Shown here: piece after piece, positions 21,846 to 32,650 of the stretch
How the letters are laid out: each line of letters opens with the position of its first letter
Position numbering within the stretch: the stretch's first letter is position 1
Origin: Cerioporus squamosus
Lineage: Eukaryota > Basidiomycota > Agaricomycetes > Polyporales > Polyporaceae
Reading direction: 5' to 3'
Assembly: GCA_022592435.1 (NCBI GenBank)
Contig: JABYQS010000013.1
Coordinates: 372,001 to 436,000 of the forward strand
Length of the DNA stretch: 64,000 nt
The notes under the pieces: generated by a model
What the model was told of the DNA's origin: nothing
What the model saw: the letters and a program-made list of their open reading frames with translations, nothing else
Database searches by the model: none
Translations under genes and position numbers: made by a program

Positions 21846-23688
21846 GGAGTGGGGGTAGGCTGGCGCAGACAAGAAGCTGAAGAGATGGGCGGAAGGCGGC
21901 GGGAGCAGGCGGGAGGCTATATATGCATGGGCGAGCAGAGGAGGACAAGGACAAAAGAAGCGTGGGACGGCTGTCATTGGCTGGCACGGCGGACACGCGC
22001 TGTGAAGGAAGCGGGCAACTGGACGCGGGTGGCAGCACAGGCTGAGATCTCTGCAACAGCTTTCGAAACGCACTGAGAGTCTACGCCGAGGACGCATGTC
22101 GCGTAGCGCCCAGCTAACCCTGCCGGCGTGTCGGGCCTCAGGCCTCCGGGCGCACGCAGACGCAGCAGCTGGCCATGCCGTGGTGCATACAGGGCCCCGT
22201 AATCCAGCCAGCGCGGGCAGCCCGTCGGCGAATCGAGGACAGAAGCCAGCCCAGAGCGGCGACCGAGCAGAGTGCACCTGGAGTGCACCGACGTCGACGA
22301 CCACCCAGTTGCATGCCTGCCATATGCGGACATCGGCCGATCGCGCTGGCCACCGCGCCGCCACATTCGGGCTGCGACTCTCCTCCTCGCACGCCAATGG
22401 CACGCCTGCGTCCAAGCAACCAGGGATCGTCTCGTGGCGCCTCGCGCTGCAGGAACATGCCCTGCCACCCTCGGCACTCTTCCGCTTCCCTGCGACGGGG
22501 CCATTAGCCTGTCCCCTCGTCCTCGCCCCCTGCCTGCCTCATATCTCCATTCGTGGCCTCCAGATCCATCGCGACATCCTCCCCAGCAAGCCAGCTTCCC
22601 ACAGACATATGTCCCGACTCGTCCACGCGCTGCCTCCGTCTCTTCTCGTCCGAGGCATCCATGTCGATTGCATTCTGCGATAATCAAGACGCCCCGGTCC
22701 CCGCCATTCTCTATCACATCCTCTCCCTTTGTCGCCGTACCCGAGTCCGCACGCGAGGCCACATGAACGTGATTCCATCCTCCGAGCCGTGTCGAAGACG
22801 CGAACCTTTCTGCCTGCTGCCTGCTCTCACCCTATCGCCGCCAACGTGCCGACCATTGTCCTTCCGACTCAGTCCTCGCTAAGTATAATCGACACCTGTG
22901 GGTTCGTCGATTGCCGCCCCCCATTCTGTACGACACGATCGTCGAAGCTGATCCCGTTTGTCCCCCACTTCAACCTTGTCCCTTTCTGTGTGATCAGCGT
23001 TCCCTCTCCGTCTCATCTGCTTCGCACATGCTCAACGGCACTCCGCGGAAGATTCGCTTCGGCAGCTTACGCTAATTGACTATCTTCAGCCCTGTTGCCC
23101 TCGTCCTGCCTCCGCCGTCCTTGGTGCTCTCAAGAGCGCCTCTTGGTACCATGTGCCGGCACGCAGAGCTTGTACCTACCACTCAATGGCGCTCGCTTTT
23201 GCCACCAGCAACGAATAGAAGCTGCAAAGACACCCTCGTAATGTATCTAGGAAACGCATGCGCAAATGGCGCAACCTCGGCCGCCCAGACATCGAATCTC
23301 GCCGCCACCGCAGGCGCGAAGATCTCAACGCCCTCGCGCTTCCCAGGATGCACGTCCATTACGTTCCTTCTGGTACGCAGGGTCCCCAGATAGATGCGGG
23401 CCACATCGTAATCGCATTTGATCAGGCTTCGAACTTGGACCGACATACGATTCGGGTTGTCAGCCACCTGTCGCCGTGTCATGGGTGTCAGCCTCCGCGC
23501 AAGTACAGTCGAATAATGTCTCCTCGACTGTTGGCGTCCTCCGTGCTTCACCGACGTTCTCCATCTGACCTCTGGCAGGGCCACATTGTTGTTCCTAGTC
23601 TCCCTGGTGGTTCTTTGCGCTTCTCTACACGCGTTGCTAGCTCGTGTATTCCTCCTGGCACGGCGAGTCCCACCCGGTCCCACGCACG
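21846..23688. other. Divergent intergenic region upstream of the chitinase
   Basis: About 1.8 kb between the leftward Ser/Pro-rich gene and the rightward chitinase. Apart from the TATA element, no gene is supported. Frames such as 22096-22683 are artefacts of C-rich sequence without domain features. The length fits a regulated promoter for a secreted hydrolase. Confidence 0.45.
21918..21924 (-). promoter_or_regulatory. TATA element of the Ser/Pro-rich gene
   Basis: The complement reads ATATATAG, about 75 bases upstream of the ATG at 21845, the same spacing as seen for the glutaminase gene. Confidence 0.5.
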
Positions 23689-25839
23689 ATGGCCCCCAAA
23701 CCCTGTCTATCAATCTCTGGGCTGCTTCTCCTTCCGCTCTTCGCCCATTGTATCCCTGCTCCATGGGGCAAGAGCGGGGACCTTGAACGGCGCCAGCTCG
23801 ATCCCGTTGTCACCACGCGGACGACCGTAATCGCGGCGGAGACGTCAACGCTGTATGCCACGGTGACAAGCACGCTACAAGCCCTGCCGCTGGCAGCATC
23901 TGCCCTTCCCGCACCGGCGACGAGCGATCCGGCGGCAATAGAGAGTTCGGTGCCCCTTCTTGTCGACTATCCCGGCGGCGCGCTTCACCTCTTCAGCCCG
24001 CCACCCTCGTCCGCTTCCCTGCCCGCCGCAACAGGCGCTCCGAGCACAAGCGTTCCTCCGTCACCCCCGTCTGCACCCAATCTCAGTACCAGCCCCGATG
24101 CGAGTATCATCTCCCCGCCCGGCGCGTCCTCCACGCCGCTCGTCATGGCGTATTACCCGGACTGGGTGAGCGGCGAATACCCGCCCGAGAAGATCGACTT
24201 TGGCCGCTTTGACTGGATCGACTTCGCGTTCGCAGTCCCGGACGAGAGCTACAACCTCTCCTGGGACGGTTCGGACGACGCTCCAGACACGCTTCGCCGA
24301 CTCGTGCAGCTTGCGCATGCGCGTGGCAAGTGCGTGAAGCTCAGCGTGGGTGGCTGGACAGGAAGCAGGTATGTTCTGTCCCTTCATGTCGCCGCCTCCG
24401 ATGCGCTGCGCGTACCTCGCGTTCGCCGGCGTGACGGACGTGTGGCGCATGATATGCTAGTGACGTGCTGACCGCGTCGCAGGTACTTCTCGTCTGCGGT
24501 GGCAACTCCGCAGGGGCGGTCGACGCTCGCAAACAACATCGCCGCGATGTACCAGCAGTTCGATCTGGACGGGATCGACATTGACTGGGAATATCCCGGG
24601 CAGGGCGGGAATGATGGGAACATGGTGAGCCCGGACGACTCTGCCAACTTCCTCGAGTTCCTCCGGGCCCTCCGCGGCACGCTCCCATCCAACGCGATTA
24701 TCACCGCTGCGACGCAGACTGTGCCGTTTGCGGACGCGGACGGGAACCCGATGAAGGACGTGTCGGGATTCGCGCAAGTGCTGGACTGGGTGCTGATGAT
24801 GAACTACGACACTTGGGGATGTGAGTCTTCCCCGTCCACCTTCATCCTCTTCTTTCTTCCTCAGCGTAGCCTCGCATCCCCGCTGCATTCCTATCCGTCC
24901 CCTGTGTTCCGGGTCTCCTTGTTCCGTGCCCTATCGCTGCATTGCGTGCTGATATGAACCGCAACCCCCGCAGCGTCCAGCGATCCCGGCCCGAACGCTC
25001 CGCTCAGCGACGCCTGCGGGAACTCGACGCAAGGCAGTGCGAACGCACTCTCCGCGCTCCAGGCCTGGACCGACGCCGGGTTCCCCCCGCACCAGCTTGT
25101 GCTCGGCGTGCCTTCGTACGGCTACATTTCGCGCTCGACCGTCTCGAACCTGCAGACTCGTGCCTTGCGACGGCGACAGTTCTCGGGTGCCTCGCGCGGC
25201 CGTCGAAATCGGCAACGAAGACAGAAACAGAGACGGAGGCAGGATCACCCGGGACGCTCTCCTGTGCCGACCCTGGAGTGGTTCTCTTCGCTCGCAGACG
25301 TCTTCCCCGGGGTTGTGCGTGTCCAGAACGAGGACGGCGGGACGAACGACGGCCAGGTCCAGTTCAGTGACCTCGTCAGGCAGGGTATCCTCCAGGCTTA
25401 CTCGAGCTCCCCATCTGCCGACCCCTCGTCCCTGCACGTCGACTCCACGGACACCGCGAATGCAAACGGCAACGAGACTAGCTCTCGCTCCACGGACGGC
25501 TCTAGCACCGGCACCGGCACTACTCCCGCGTACACGGGCTCGTTCAGCGGCGCGGACGCCGGTGCGCTGCGGCTGGCGATCGAGAATGCGGAGCCGCGGA
25601 GTCTGTTCGCGGGCGACCAGGGCTTCGTGCGGATGTGGGACGCGTGCTCGAGCACGCCGTACCTGCGCTCGGAGGCGGCGGGGCAGGTCGTCACCTATGA
25701 CGACCCGGTGTCGCTCGAGATGAAGGCGCAGATGGTGCGGCAGGCGGGCATGCGCGGGGTGAACGTGTTTGACGTGCATGGGGACACGGACGGGTGGGAT
25801 TTGGCGGACGCGTTGCGCAGGGGGCTGGGGTTGGTTTGA
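23689..25839 (+). CDS. GH18 chitinase, secreted
   Basis: An endo-acting family 18 glycoside hydrolase that cleaves chitin and probably acts in the cell wall. Exons are 23689-24368, 24483-24820 and 24974-25839 (627 residues). The signal peptide is within MAPKPCLSISGLLLLPLFAH. Residues about 25-155 are Ser/Thr/Pro-rich and probably O-glycosylated. The TIM barrel starts at TPLVMAYYPDWVSGEYPPEK, with GKCVKLSVGGWTGSRYFSS, the catalytic FDLDGIDIDWEYPG (DxxDxDxE; the Glu is the acid), VLDWVLMMNYDTWG and VLGVPSYGYISRS, and near the end QAGMRGVNVFDVHGDTDGWD. It lacks a chitin-binding domain. An Arg/Gln-rich stretch at about 25180-25250 sits inside the barrel and is unusual; it may hide an unrecognised intron. 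The start is the first ATG with a signal peptide. Confidence 0.92.
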
Positions 25840-26213
25840 TTCTCGAGTCTTGGTTGCGAGCACATGTGCGTGGACGTGCGGTGCTTTTGCTTCTTTTTTT
25901 GCTTGTTCATTTGTTTCTAGCTGCTTGATGCTTCTGGGATTTTGGTGTATGCAGTGCTTGGCTTGATCGTGAAGCGTTGATGCGTGTTGTCTCGTTGACA
26001 GGCGGCGAAGTTGCGAAGAAGTGTTGCAAGCGCAATGATTGAGGACCACAGGAAGACCGCTTTCTGCACCCGGTCCGTTCCTCTAATATTTATCGCGGCA
26101 TTGCGCTCCAGACACGGAGTGCTACGCTCTCGACGCACTCTCTTTCCTTCGAGCTCCCCGTCTAACACCCTCAGTCGCAATTTGCAGCCTACAATCCTCC
26201 GAGTCTCCGTAGG
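25840..26213. other. Intergenic, chitinase 3' flank and promoter of paralog A
   Basis: 374 bases with a T-rich stretch near 25885-25915 typical of a 3' UTR. No gene is seen. Confidence 0.45.
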
Positions 26214-28238
26214 ATGGATCCGAACAGCTTCGGCCAGGGGCCCCCGCCCTTCCAACCTCCGCCTATGCACGGATACTACCACCCGATGCAGGCGCCGCCG
26301 TTCACCATGGCGCAGATGCAGCCGTTCTGGCAGCCGCAGACGACCTTCGCGCCTCCCATGCAGCCGATGCCCCAGTGGGTACCCTGTTCCAGTGCGCCGT
26401 TCCAGGCTCGGGGTCATGGCATGGGTATAGATATGGGTATGGGGCAGCGCCAGTGTGCTGGTGACGGCGGGCCCGCGACAACGACGCATCTGAGCCGCAC
26501 ACAGTCAATGGCGAGCGATGCGCGCAGTGCTGGAGAGGTCCTGGCGGACGCGCTGGGGATGGGAAAGGAGCTCGGGTTGTCGCAACGCGATGTGCTGGAA
26601 CACTTGCGAAACGTACGTTCGCCTTTTGGTGTGTTGTCTCAGTGCTGTCGAGTATGTGGCTAACGAAGCATCGCGCGTGTAGGCGGAGAAGTACAAAGGC
26701 GTCGGTCAGTCTTCAGCCTCCGCTGTGCACGTCCTCTTCGTTGAAACGTCCTCCTTGCAGATTGGACTGCTTATTTCTTGGAGAATGCGGTTTTGCCGGG
26801 TGGTAGTGCTGAGGTTGTAAGTCGAGTGCCTGAGACTCGTGGCGCAGACCTGTCTCAGGGATCGCGGGCTACGACTTCGACAGACGAGCCGCCGCAGTAC
26901 GATTCATCCACTTGTGCCACCCGTGCTCCGTCGCTCATACAGTTCTTCCACGCCCCGTCCGGATATCGCAGGAAGAAAGGCAAGACGACGCATAAGATGC
27001 GCATCAGCACCAGCACTGGCCGTCCTCGGGGTCGCCCACGAAAGGTCCTGCCGAACCAACGCAGTGTGCCTTCCGAGTCCCGCTCCCGCGATGGCGGCAG
27101 TCTCGCGCCTTCGTTATCCACCGCGAGTAGCAGCACTCGGGCCACGGGAAGCCGGCCGAAGAGAGGAGGGATGTTGCTAGAGTTCCACAACGAAACCTGC
27201 ATACCGCCGTCGGACAACTCGTCGAAGCCGATTGCCCCTCGTAGAGATCCCGATGATGATCTCACCAAGTTCAGCCCGGAGGAGAAGATCTTCTTCATCC
27301 ATTACTTGAAGTGGCGACTTGGTGCAGGCAGGGTGCCGTCCAAGTATACCCTCCTTGCGGAGCTGGCCAAAGAAGTGAGTGCCAGGAGTCGAGTCCTCTG
27401 CAGTGATGTGTTACTTACGAGCGGATGATGTCTTCACAGCTGCCATATCGCGACGTGGAGGCATGGAAGAAGCATTGGGACGATTATCCCATGCTCCCTG
27501 ATGAGATATACATCGCTGCACGCAAGCGGGCTGAAGAGGACGGGCTCCTGTCGAGCCAGAGCGATACAAGCACCCTCACTCCCATCTCATCGGGTGACGA
27601 ATATCGACCGTCGAGTCCTCGTCCCTCCCTGTCGTCCCTATCAGCTGCCGCCTCCATCTCAAGCTCCGCCAACCAAAAGGTCACCCAAGACGATCTGCGT
27701 GCCATGGCAATGTACATGATCGAAAAGCGACATGTCTGGGAGCAATACAGGAGCGACAAACAGCGCTGGAAAGAGTTCTCGCGCCGGAAGGAGGTAAGGC
27801 GGGATTCTTCTGCCGTCTGGTACAAACTGACGGCACGCTGCGCTCGCAGAACCTGAGGCGACGTTCACACAGCGGGTGGTGCAACATTGGACGACGTCAC
27901 ACAGCTGGTACGTTTTGACCTGAGTCAACTTACCTGCCACAGTACTAGTGGCGACTGACTTTGCACCGCTAACTCCGTCTGTACCAGAGATCCAGAAGTT
28001 GTATGAGGAGTACCTCGCGTCGGAGAAGGTTGATCCCGAGACGGAGGATGAACGCGACGAGGGAGAGACTCGAAACTTGGTATATCCGACGCCAGAGGAA
28101 GGTGAAGAAGGCGGGGCGCCGTCAACCGCAGTACCACCGGCGGCCTCGAGGCACTCTGGCAACTTTAGAGTTCCCGCAAAATCCGCCGAGATGATGAAGG
28201 TGAGAAGGGAGTACATAGAGGTCTCTGATTCCGAGTAG
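26214..28238 (+). CDS. Paralog A: triple Myb/SANT-like module protein with SIM-like tail
   Basis: Member of the five-gene family in this window. Exons are 26214-26612, 26683-26704 (22 nt), 26761-27374, 27440-27793, 27850-27907 and 27943-28238, in frame, 580 residues. The N-terminus is Met/Gln/Pro-rich (MDPNSFGQGPPPFQPPPMHG). Module I is diverged: GEVLADALGMGKELGLSQRD, then across the microexon to DWTAYFLE. A basic patch (TGRPRGRPRK) resembles an AT-hook or nuclear signal. Module II is FSPEEKIFFIHYLKWRLGAG, LLAELAKE, then after an intron PYRDVEAWKKHWDDYPMLPD. Module III is VTQDDLRAMAMYMIEKRHVW then RRRSHSGW, followed by EIQKLYEEYLA. The tail is RREYIEVSDSE. Gene B follows 340 bases downstream. 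No annotated family is recalled. Nuclear DNA or chromatin binding is inferred from the module pattern. Confidence 0.8.
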
Positions 28239-28577
28239 GTACTAGGTCGTTTGAAGTGGTTGTGTCGTATAACGCATTCTCAGTACCACCAACTCGCGCC
28301 ATCGACACTCGTAGACATACACGCATGTACACGAAGCAATTAAGCACGAAGCGTCCACAACGCAAGGTGTGGGAGCTACTTTGCAATTAAGTCCGCCATG
28401 TGAAGAGTCACATTTCGGGCACACTTCCTACCCAAAGCGGAAGCCAGACGAGTGTCAAGAACCACGCAAGTTCTTCTTGCTCCCCACGGCCGTTCTCCCG
28501 CATCGATGCAGGCCCTACATACCCTTTAGCCCAGCGCCCTCGAGCTCGCACCCCCGCGCCCGAGGCCATCTGCCGCC
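28239..28577. other. Intergenic between paralogs A and B
   Basis: 339 bases between two tandem co-oriented paralogs. It holds the 3' flank of A and a C-rich leader of B just before the ATG. No other gene. Confidence 0.45.
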
Positions 28578-30543
28578 ATGAACACGAACCAATATCCAAA
28601 CCCTCAGGCTTCCGCGGGACTCCCCACAGGGTTCGTGGGTGGTGCGATGATAAACGCGCAACCGAACCCAAGCGCGGCGACCTCCACCCAGTTCCAGTCG
28701 AACGGCGCCGCGTCGCAGATGGTCCCTCTCATGCTGCAAATGCAGCCCACGGGCAATCTCTCCTTCTTCCCGCTGCAAGCGCAGGCTCAGGGCTTCCAGC
28801 AGTCGACCCCGACGCCTTCGCAACAATGGTTCGGCATGTCCGCGTCGCAACCGAACGCGATGTCCCACTCGCAGCCGCCTCCTCAGCTTGTGCCGAACAC
28901 GCCTGGCTTCGCCTCGCCTTCGCACGCAATGGCGGCTATGAACGACCTCATGACGCTCGCGGCCGCTATGCAGCAGACTCCGGCAGAGGTGCCCGTGGGA
29001 TCCCTTGCGGACGATGAAGAGATTCTAGTCAAGGCGCTCAGGAAAGGCAGAGCACGGGGACTCAACTGCGAGCAGGCGCTGCGCGGATTGCACAACGTAT
29101 GCATATCCTTATTTGATGGGATGAGGATGGTTAACTCACCAGAACAGGTAAATCGCCGCACGGAGACGGGTAAGTGAACCGAGGATGAGTGATCATAGGA
29201 CGAATGTCATTAACGCGGATTTGTCTCGCAGCATGGAAGAACTACTTCCTGGCGCACCTGGATCGATTGTATCCCAAGGTGCATGAGCGCAAGGACCGGC
29301 ATCTGGGCCCAGAGACTCCCTCTGGTTCTAGATTGCAGCCGCTATACTTGACGAATGGCAACGGTATATATTTGGGTCAATCCCCCCGGTGAGTATACCT
29401 CCATTGGCGTTACATCGAGCGTGTCCACTGAGGTGGTACTCTGCAATATAACCCAGGTCAGCTCTCCCGAAGTCGGTCAAGCACGAGAAGCCTCCGAGCG
29501 CGTCGTATGGCCACCAGAAGCCCTCGTCCAGACATGACTCGGGTCCGCGTAGCGAGCAGACGTCCGACCGCCACAACGACAAGGCAACCGCGAACTCGCA
29601 GGACCGGCACCGGTACCCTAACCAGGCCAAGCATGCTAGCTTTGCCTCGCCCAAGGAGATCGGAATAAAAAAGCCGCGGATAAGGAGGCGCGTCGTGAGG
29701 TCTCCGACCCCGACGCCGGAGCCCAGCGGGGTCTCTTCCTCTCCTGAATATACGGAGCCCGAGAACCTCGCCTATGAGGATGGCTCCGACCCCGAGTCGG
29801 AGTACGGGCGGGCGCACGGCAAGGGTCTTCAGAGGGGGTTCCAGAGGGTGACCGAGGAGGACTTCCGTGCGATGGCGCGGTACGTGTACGAAAATCCGCG
29901 GAAGTGGGGGGAATCTCCGACGGGGCTAGCGTACTGGCGGGGGTTTGCAGGTCGGAAGGAGGTATGTTTCAAGTTCCGTATGCAGGGTCTATGCGGGAAT
30001 CGATTTGACTGAGTTCAAGGCTGTAGAACGCGAGCCGTCGCTCTCTCGACGCATGGGCGAGGGCATCGCGTACATACCAAGAAAGTAAGTGCGATCGCAC
30101 TAGCATTGTGTCTTGGCCCGATGGCTCCCTGACTGATGTTGCTAGAAATCGTTCTTTATGTCGAGGAATACGCAGGGCAGGTCGAACAGGACGATATCTA
30201 CGACAGTACCCCTCCGACACAGCAAGAAGGTCCGGCGCAGGAATCTCCGTCCCAGGATGTGTCCCCTCACGTCCCCGACGTCGAGCCTGTAGTCGAGGAG
30301 CTAGCCACAGTTCCGCGGAAGCGATCCCCAAGCCCAGGCGGGACCACCGAGAGGGAGGGTCCCGATGAGAAGCGGCCGAGGCAGGAAGACAGCAACGGGC
30401 CACCTGAAGCCTCGAGCTCTATGACGGAGACAGGGCCTGCAGGGTCCTCCGAGTCTGGGACATCGGGGGATATCGCAATGATTCCTCAAGAGGCCCAGCG
30501 TGATGCAGCAGGAGCGGCACCGTTGGACACTGAGAACATGTGA
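28578..30543 (+). CDS. Paralog B: family member lacking module II and the SIM tail
   Basis: Exons are 28578-29096, 29148-29169 (22 nt), 29232-29388, 29457-29961, 30027-30084 and 30146-30543, in frame, 552 residues. The N-terminus is Asn/Gln/Pro/Met-rich for about 120 residues. Module I is ADDEEILVKALRKGRARGLN, QALRGLHN, then VNRRTETAWKNYFLAHLDRL. A charged linker (KKPRIRRRVVRSPTPTPEP) looks like a nuclear signal with proline-directed sites. Module III is RVTEEDFRAMARYVYENPRK, YWRGFAGRKE, then after the intron NASRRSLDAWARASR, followed by KIVLYVEEYAGQ. The FFIHYLRWRL module II of the other members is missing, with no trace in the linker. The tail is Glu/Ser/Pro-rich with KRP and ends PLDTENM, so the EYI-type peptide is also lost. 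It is likely a diverged tandem duplicate of A. Confidence 0.8.
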
Positions 30544-31628
30544 GGAGAGTTATGCAGCAGTGCAGAGACTGGGAACGCTTCGACGTTGTCGTCCCGCGGT
30601 TGTCATCTAGTAGTTGGACGCAGTACATAACATCAGGGCAGCCTCTTCGCCTGCTTTGACGCTCAGAGTTAGACGCGATCGCGTTGTCGGCGCGTTCTTT
30701 GTGCTTGTTTGGCACCCTTTGGCCGGCCTACAATAAGCGCCAAAGTCGGGTAAGTTTTCTCGTCTCCTCGTCTGCAGGCCTGCGTGCGACGGCGACCGCT
30801 CTGCCTCTTCGATGCGCCCTGCAAGAGGGCATCCAGCAGGGAAGAGTTCTCGTGGGCAGATTTCTGGCAGGCGATGCAGGTGAGTATCAACCCTTCGTGT
30901 CCTGCGATGATGCTATCTATATTCCCAAACATACGAACGCCCCGTGCGTTGTGAAATGATATACTCTACAACGGTATCTGAGTCTTGTTGTTGCATGCCG
31001 TGTTGGTTGACGTGTCCCGCGGACGTGCGCTGACCACGTTCTCTCTTGCAGTGACCGCCTGAGGCCCTGAGCGACCTTCCACCGTCTGAGGTACGCGCAT
31101 GGATCTTCAAGGATGCACAAGGTATGTCCGGCTTGCATCCCACCCCCTTGTCTTTCGAGACCCCATTCTCCTGCCCCTTGCGCTTGATGACATTCTATTC
31201 ACACTGTACGAACGCCGATGCTGCGGCGTCGGCGTCTTGAGTAAACTTTTTCTACAACGGTATCTGACGCTTCTTTCCGCGAGCTGTTGTCTTGTTACGC
31301 TGCTTTGTGAAGCGTGTATGCTGACTACATCACATCTGCAGATCCCGGTTAAGAAGCTTCAAGAAGATGGCAAGATAGCGGCAGTATGTACAGCCTGAGC
31401 ACGGGCGACAGGTGAGTCTCAGCCTCGTGCGCACCCTACGCCGTGCCACGTCGTGGGCGACCGGGCTGTCTTGTGAATACATGTCATATACCCACGTCGT
31501 TGAATGTACCGTACCATACGACGCAATAAATACCATTCGATGTTTGTGACGCATAATATACAGCAGTGAGAGCACAAGTAGCAGGGCGCGTGCCTCAATC
31601 ACGGCACCGTGTGGTACAGTCTTCGACA
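30544..31628. other. Intergenic with a diverged ~285-bp tandem duplication
   Basis: Two related units lie at roughly 30880-31055 and 31150-31345. Each begins at a GTGAGT/GTATGT donor-like site, shares TACGAACGCC and the exact 17-mer TCTACAACGGTATCTGA (30965-30981 and 31251-31267, 286 bases apart), and ends in GCTGAC...TGCAG. The intervening piece can encode LSDLPPSEVRAWIFKDAQ. An AATAAA lies at about 31526. This looks like a spliced plus-strand transcript or a decayed gene with duplicated introns, but no complete reading frame could be assembled. Confidence 0.4.
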
Positions 31629-32332
31629 TCATGCGATGGTGTTGTCTGAGAGAAGCTTCTCATCCTCAAATGCGTCTGGGGGAACCTGGCCCTGTATCTG
31701 GCTGAGAGCACCTTTGAAGATGTACAAGAAGGGGCCGGACTTCGCAGGCGGCGGTGTAGACTGATATGCAACAGGAAGCGCACAGCGGGGACAGTGAAAC
31801 CTGTACTGCTTCTCATGCCCACCTTGTCTTGTTAGGGGATGGGACGGGTTGAGCGGCGTTGCAGAAGGCGGTGTGGGGATCAAGACGCACCGCTCTACAA
31901 GAATCGGCTCCTTTGGGATCGCGTTCAGCTTGAAGACCCGAGCCTTTGCATCTGGGGTGTCCTGGCAGCGTATGACGGTCGCGCCGTCTGTCTGTCTCCG
32001 TGGGAGGGCGGTCAGGCTCTTGTCAATGACGAGCTGTCGAGTGCGAAGGGAACGGTGCGGGATGAGCAGGCGCAGTCAGGGAAGGCGGGCGACGGGTGAT
32101 ACGCACAATGAACTCGCCGCAGATGCAGTCTGGACGGAACAAAATGTGAGCTGCTAGGCTGGGACGAGGGGGGGACATATCACACAATAGACGCGTAGCG
32201 CTGCTGTTGATGATGCGGTGGGGCGCGCTGGAACATGGAAGAAGCAGTCGTCAGCACGGCGAAAGATGTGGGGGCGCGGTGCTGACCATCGGTGGACGAG
32301 GAGACGGCGGAGCGGGAGACGACCTTGGGCAT
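31629..32332 (-). CDS. STEEP1 (CXorf56/UPF0428) homologue
   Basis: A small conserved eukaryotic protein. The animal homologue STEEP1 helps STING leave the endoplasmic reticulum, and plant and fungal copies have been linked to the spliceosome. The complement starts MPKVVSRSAVSSSTD at 32332, which matches the invariant family N-terminus. After introns the protein reads ALRVYYCICGEFI, LVIDKSLTALPRRQTDGATV, CQDTPDAKARVFKLNAIPKE, then RQGGHEKQYRFHCPRCALPV, AYQSTPPPAKSGPFLYI and GALSQIQGQVPPDAFE, and ends at 31629. The two Cys pairs (CxC and CPRC) form the expected zinc-ribbon-like pattern. Five exons have short introns. One junction uses acceptor CTAACAAG to keep the ERQGGHEK frame. It is divergent from the ankyrin gene (318 bases apart). 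Confidence 0.85.
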
Positions 32333-32650
32333 CGCGGGGTGCGGTGGCTGCGGAGAAGGCGAGTACGGAGAAGAGCCCGTCGAGGAGAGATGCCGTGTGC
32401 GTCGGAAGTGCGCAGGCACAGGAGCGGTGCAGAGATGGATGGATGGGCGAAGAGGCCTGGCTCACTGGCTGCCGAGGACGATGACGGCCGCACAGGCGTC
32501 TGCAATTACGTACCGCCATACAGGCACTCACACGTGATCGTTTCTCCTTATTATTGCTCGCTTGGGCTGTGCTTGCTCTCCTGCTCTCTCTGTCTTATAC
32601 GCTCCCGCCGTCTCTCCCTCTCTCATCCCGGCCTGCGCCTGTCCGCCGCC
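32333..32650. promoter_or_regulatory. Bidirectional promoter region STEEP1-like / ankyrin gene
   Basis: 318 bases between divergent start codons, with pyrimidine-rich sequence just before the rightward ATG (about 32560-32630), a common fungal core-promoter and 5' UTR feature. No TATA box was seen. Confidence 0.45.

Noticed and set aside
21846..22415. Upstream extension of the 21162-21845 frame to a 417-residue protein
   Set aside because: The extension lies upstream of a TATA element and has mixed composition with no protein-like motif.
22096..22766. Rightward frames of 164-195 residues
   Set aside because: Several overlapping frames are equally open in this C-rich region, and none has a recognisable feature.
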